From an uncultured Spongiibacteraceae bacterium (GTDB taxonomy: Bacteria > Pseudomonadota > Gammaproteobacteria > Pseudomonadales > CAMLJR01): DNA of 23,147 bases. Location: positions 1 to 23,147 of the forward strand of contig CAMLJR010000029.1 of assembly GCA_946480345.1 (NCBI GenBank). The letters run 5' to 3'. Positions 22,122 to 23,147 of the stretch are shown one piece after another. Within the stretch, counting starts at the first letter, position 1. Each line of letters begins with the position of its first letter. The notes under the pieces are model-generated. The model saw only the letters and a program-made list of their open reading frames with translations, was not told the DNA's origin and did not search any database. Position numbers and translations under genes: made by a program.

Positions 22122-23147
22122 ATGCGCTATCTGCTGGCTTTCGATCAAGGCACCACCAGTTCGCGCGCAATTCTGTTCGATAGCGATGGCAATATTCATC
22201 GCGCCGCGCAACAAGAATACCCGCAGATTTATCCGCAACCGGGCTGGGTCGAACACGACCCAATGGCTATCTGGCAATCGCAGCTCGCCGTTGCGCAACA
22301 GGTTTTACGTGAAGCAAATTTAAGTGCTCGCGATGTTGCGGCGATTGGAATTACCAACCAGCGTGAAACCACGATGTTGTGGGAAAGGGCGACAGGCAAG
22401 CCGTTAGCCAATGCCATCGTGTGGCAGGATCGCCGCACTGCCGATAAGTGCGAACAACTAAAGCAACTCGGCCACGAAGCGTTGTTTCGTCGACGCACAG
22501 GCTTGTTAATCGATCCGTATTTTTCCGCTACGAAAATCGCCTGGCTACTCGATCGAATTCCTCACTCGCGCGAACGTGCGGAACGCGGTGAAATTCTTTT
22601 TGGCACTATCGACAGCTGGCTGTTGTGGCAATTGACGGGTGGCGCCGTTCACGCGACGGATGTGACCAATGCATCGCGCACATTGTTATTCAACATTCAC
22701 AAAAATTGCTGGGATGATGAGTTGCTGGGGTTGCTCGATATACCGCGAAAACTATTGCCGCAGGTGTATCCATCGAGTCATCTTTTCGGTGTCACCCGTC
22801 CGGATTTATTTGGCGATGAAATTTCGATCGCGGGAATTGCCGGCGATCAGCAGGCGGCGTTGTTCGGTCAGGCGTGTCACCGCAACGGCATGGTAAAAAA
22901 TACCTATGGCACCGGCTGTTTCATGCTGATGCAAACGGGCAGCGAGGTTTGTTCATCGCAGCACGGCTTGCTCAGCACCAGTGCCGCACAAATCGACGAT
23001 ACCCCGTGTTATGCAATGGAAGGCAGCGTGTTTATCGCGGGTGCCGTGGTGCAATGGCTGCGCGATGGGCTTGGCATCATCAACAGTTCCGCCGAGATCG
23101 AAGCATTGGCGACGTCGGTGCCCGATAGCGGCGGCGTGTTTTTCGTG
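22122..23147 (+). CDS. glpK: Glycerol kinase (C-terminus cut by window edge)
   Basis: Phosphorylates glycerol to sn-glycerol 3-phosphate with ATP in the cytoplasm. The first 342 residues are present, of about 500 usual. Motifs: [14 protein letters not shown] (7-20), [13 protein letters not shown] (75-87), WQDRRT (99-104), [30 protein letters not shown], and the FGGY signature region [13 protein letters not shown] with [20 protein letters not shown] at 22109-22113 is 8 nt before the ATG. No glpF or glpD is visible in the window; they could lie beyond the right edge. Pairing with a GH15 hydrolase upstream is unusual for glpK, which normally sits with glpF. Confidence 0.95.
   Translation, partial: MRYLLAFDQGTTSSRAILFDSDGNIHRAAQQEYPQIYPQPGWVEHDPMAIWQSQLAVAQQVLREANLSARDVAAIGITNQRETTMLWERATGKPLANAIVWQDRRTADKCEQLKQLGHEALFRRRTGLLIDPYFSATKIAWLLDRIPHSRERAERGEILFGTIDSWLLWQLTGGAVHATDVTNASRTLLFNIHKNCWDDELLGLLDIPRKLLPQVYPSSHLFGVTRPDLFGDEISIAGIAGDQQAALFGQACHRNGMVKNTYGTGCFMLMQTGSEVCSSQHGLLSTSAAQIDDTPCYAMEGSVFIAGAVVQWLRDGLGIINSSAEIEALATSVPDSGGVFFV

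Overview
The window looks like chromosomal DNA of a Gammaproteobacterium of moderate GC. Pointers are a YcbB-type L,D-transpeptidase, a TrmO protein, an OmpR/EnvZ-style two-component pair, a large TonB-dependent receptor and bufferin-type RiPP operons. I cannot name the genus. No rRNA, tRNA, insertion sequence, phage gene or CRISPR array is visible; the window is dense, ordinary operon-style sequence cut at both ends inside genes.

Left part (1-2.4 kb): two periplasmic cysteine transpeptidases of the YkuD superfamily stand back to back. One is a large YcbB/LdtD-like enzyme (minus strand, running off the left edge), the other a small YkuD_2-type protein (plus strand). A perfect 17-bp inverted repeat lies in the shared control region, over the -35 of the minus-strand promoter.

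First bufferin locus (2.6-4.25 kb): bufA1 (DUF2282 precursor, 4 Cys), bufB1 (DUF692/MNIO modifying enzyme, GTG start) and bufC1 (DUF2063 partner, markedly shortened). An OmpR-family response regulator, its sensor kinase and an orphan membrane PAS-GAF protein follow on the same strand with short gaps or overlaps, so this may be one transcription unit with its own regulator.

Middle (7.8-12.9 kb): a GFA/CENP-V-like zinc protein converges with an Old Yellow Enzyme-type oxidoreductase. Then come a soluble PAS-PAS-HisKA_2 kinase and a REC-HisKA-REC hybrid kinase, probably one phosphorelay.

Second bufferin locus (13-15.5 kb): doxX, bufA2 (a different precursor class with 6 Cys at regular spacing), a strong intergenic hairpin, bufB2 and bufC2 (full length, ATGA overlap), then trmO and a clear bidirectional terminator. 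So two different bufferin classes sit about 9 kb apart with four signal-transduction genes plus an orphan sensor between them. In known bufferins, the DUF692 enzyme with its DUF2063 partner converts cysteines of an exported precursor into thiooxazole groups that bind copper in the periplasm.

Right part (16.3-23.1 kb): a TonB-dependent receptor (minus), an MscS-type mechanosensitive channel (minus), and divergently a GH15 glucoamylase/trehalase-like hydrolase followed by glycerol kinase (truncated by the right edge). The last three could form an osmolyte-turnover module; that is inference only.
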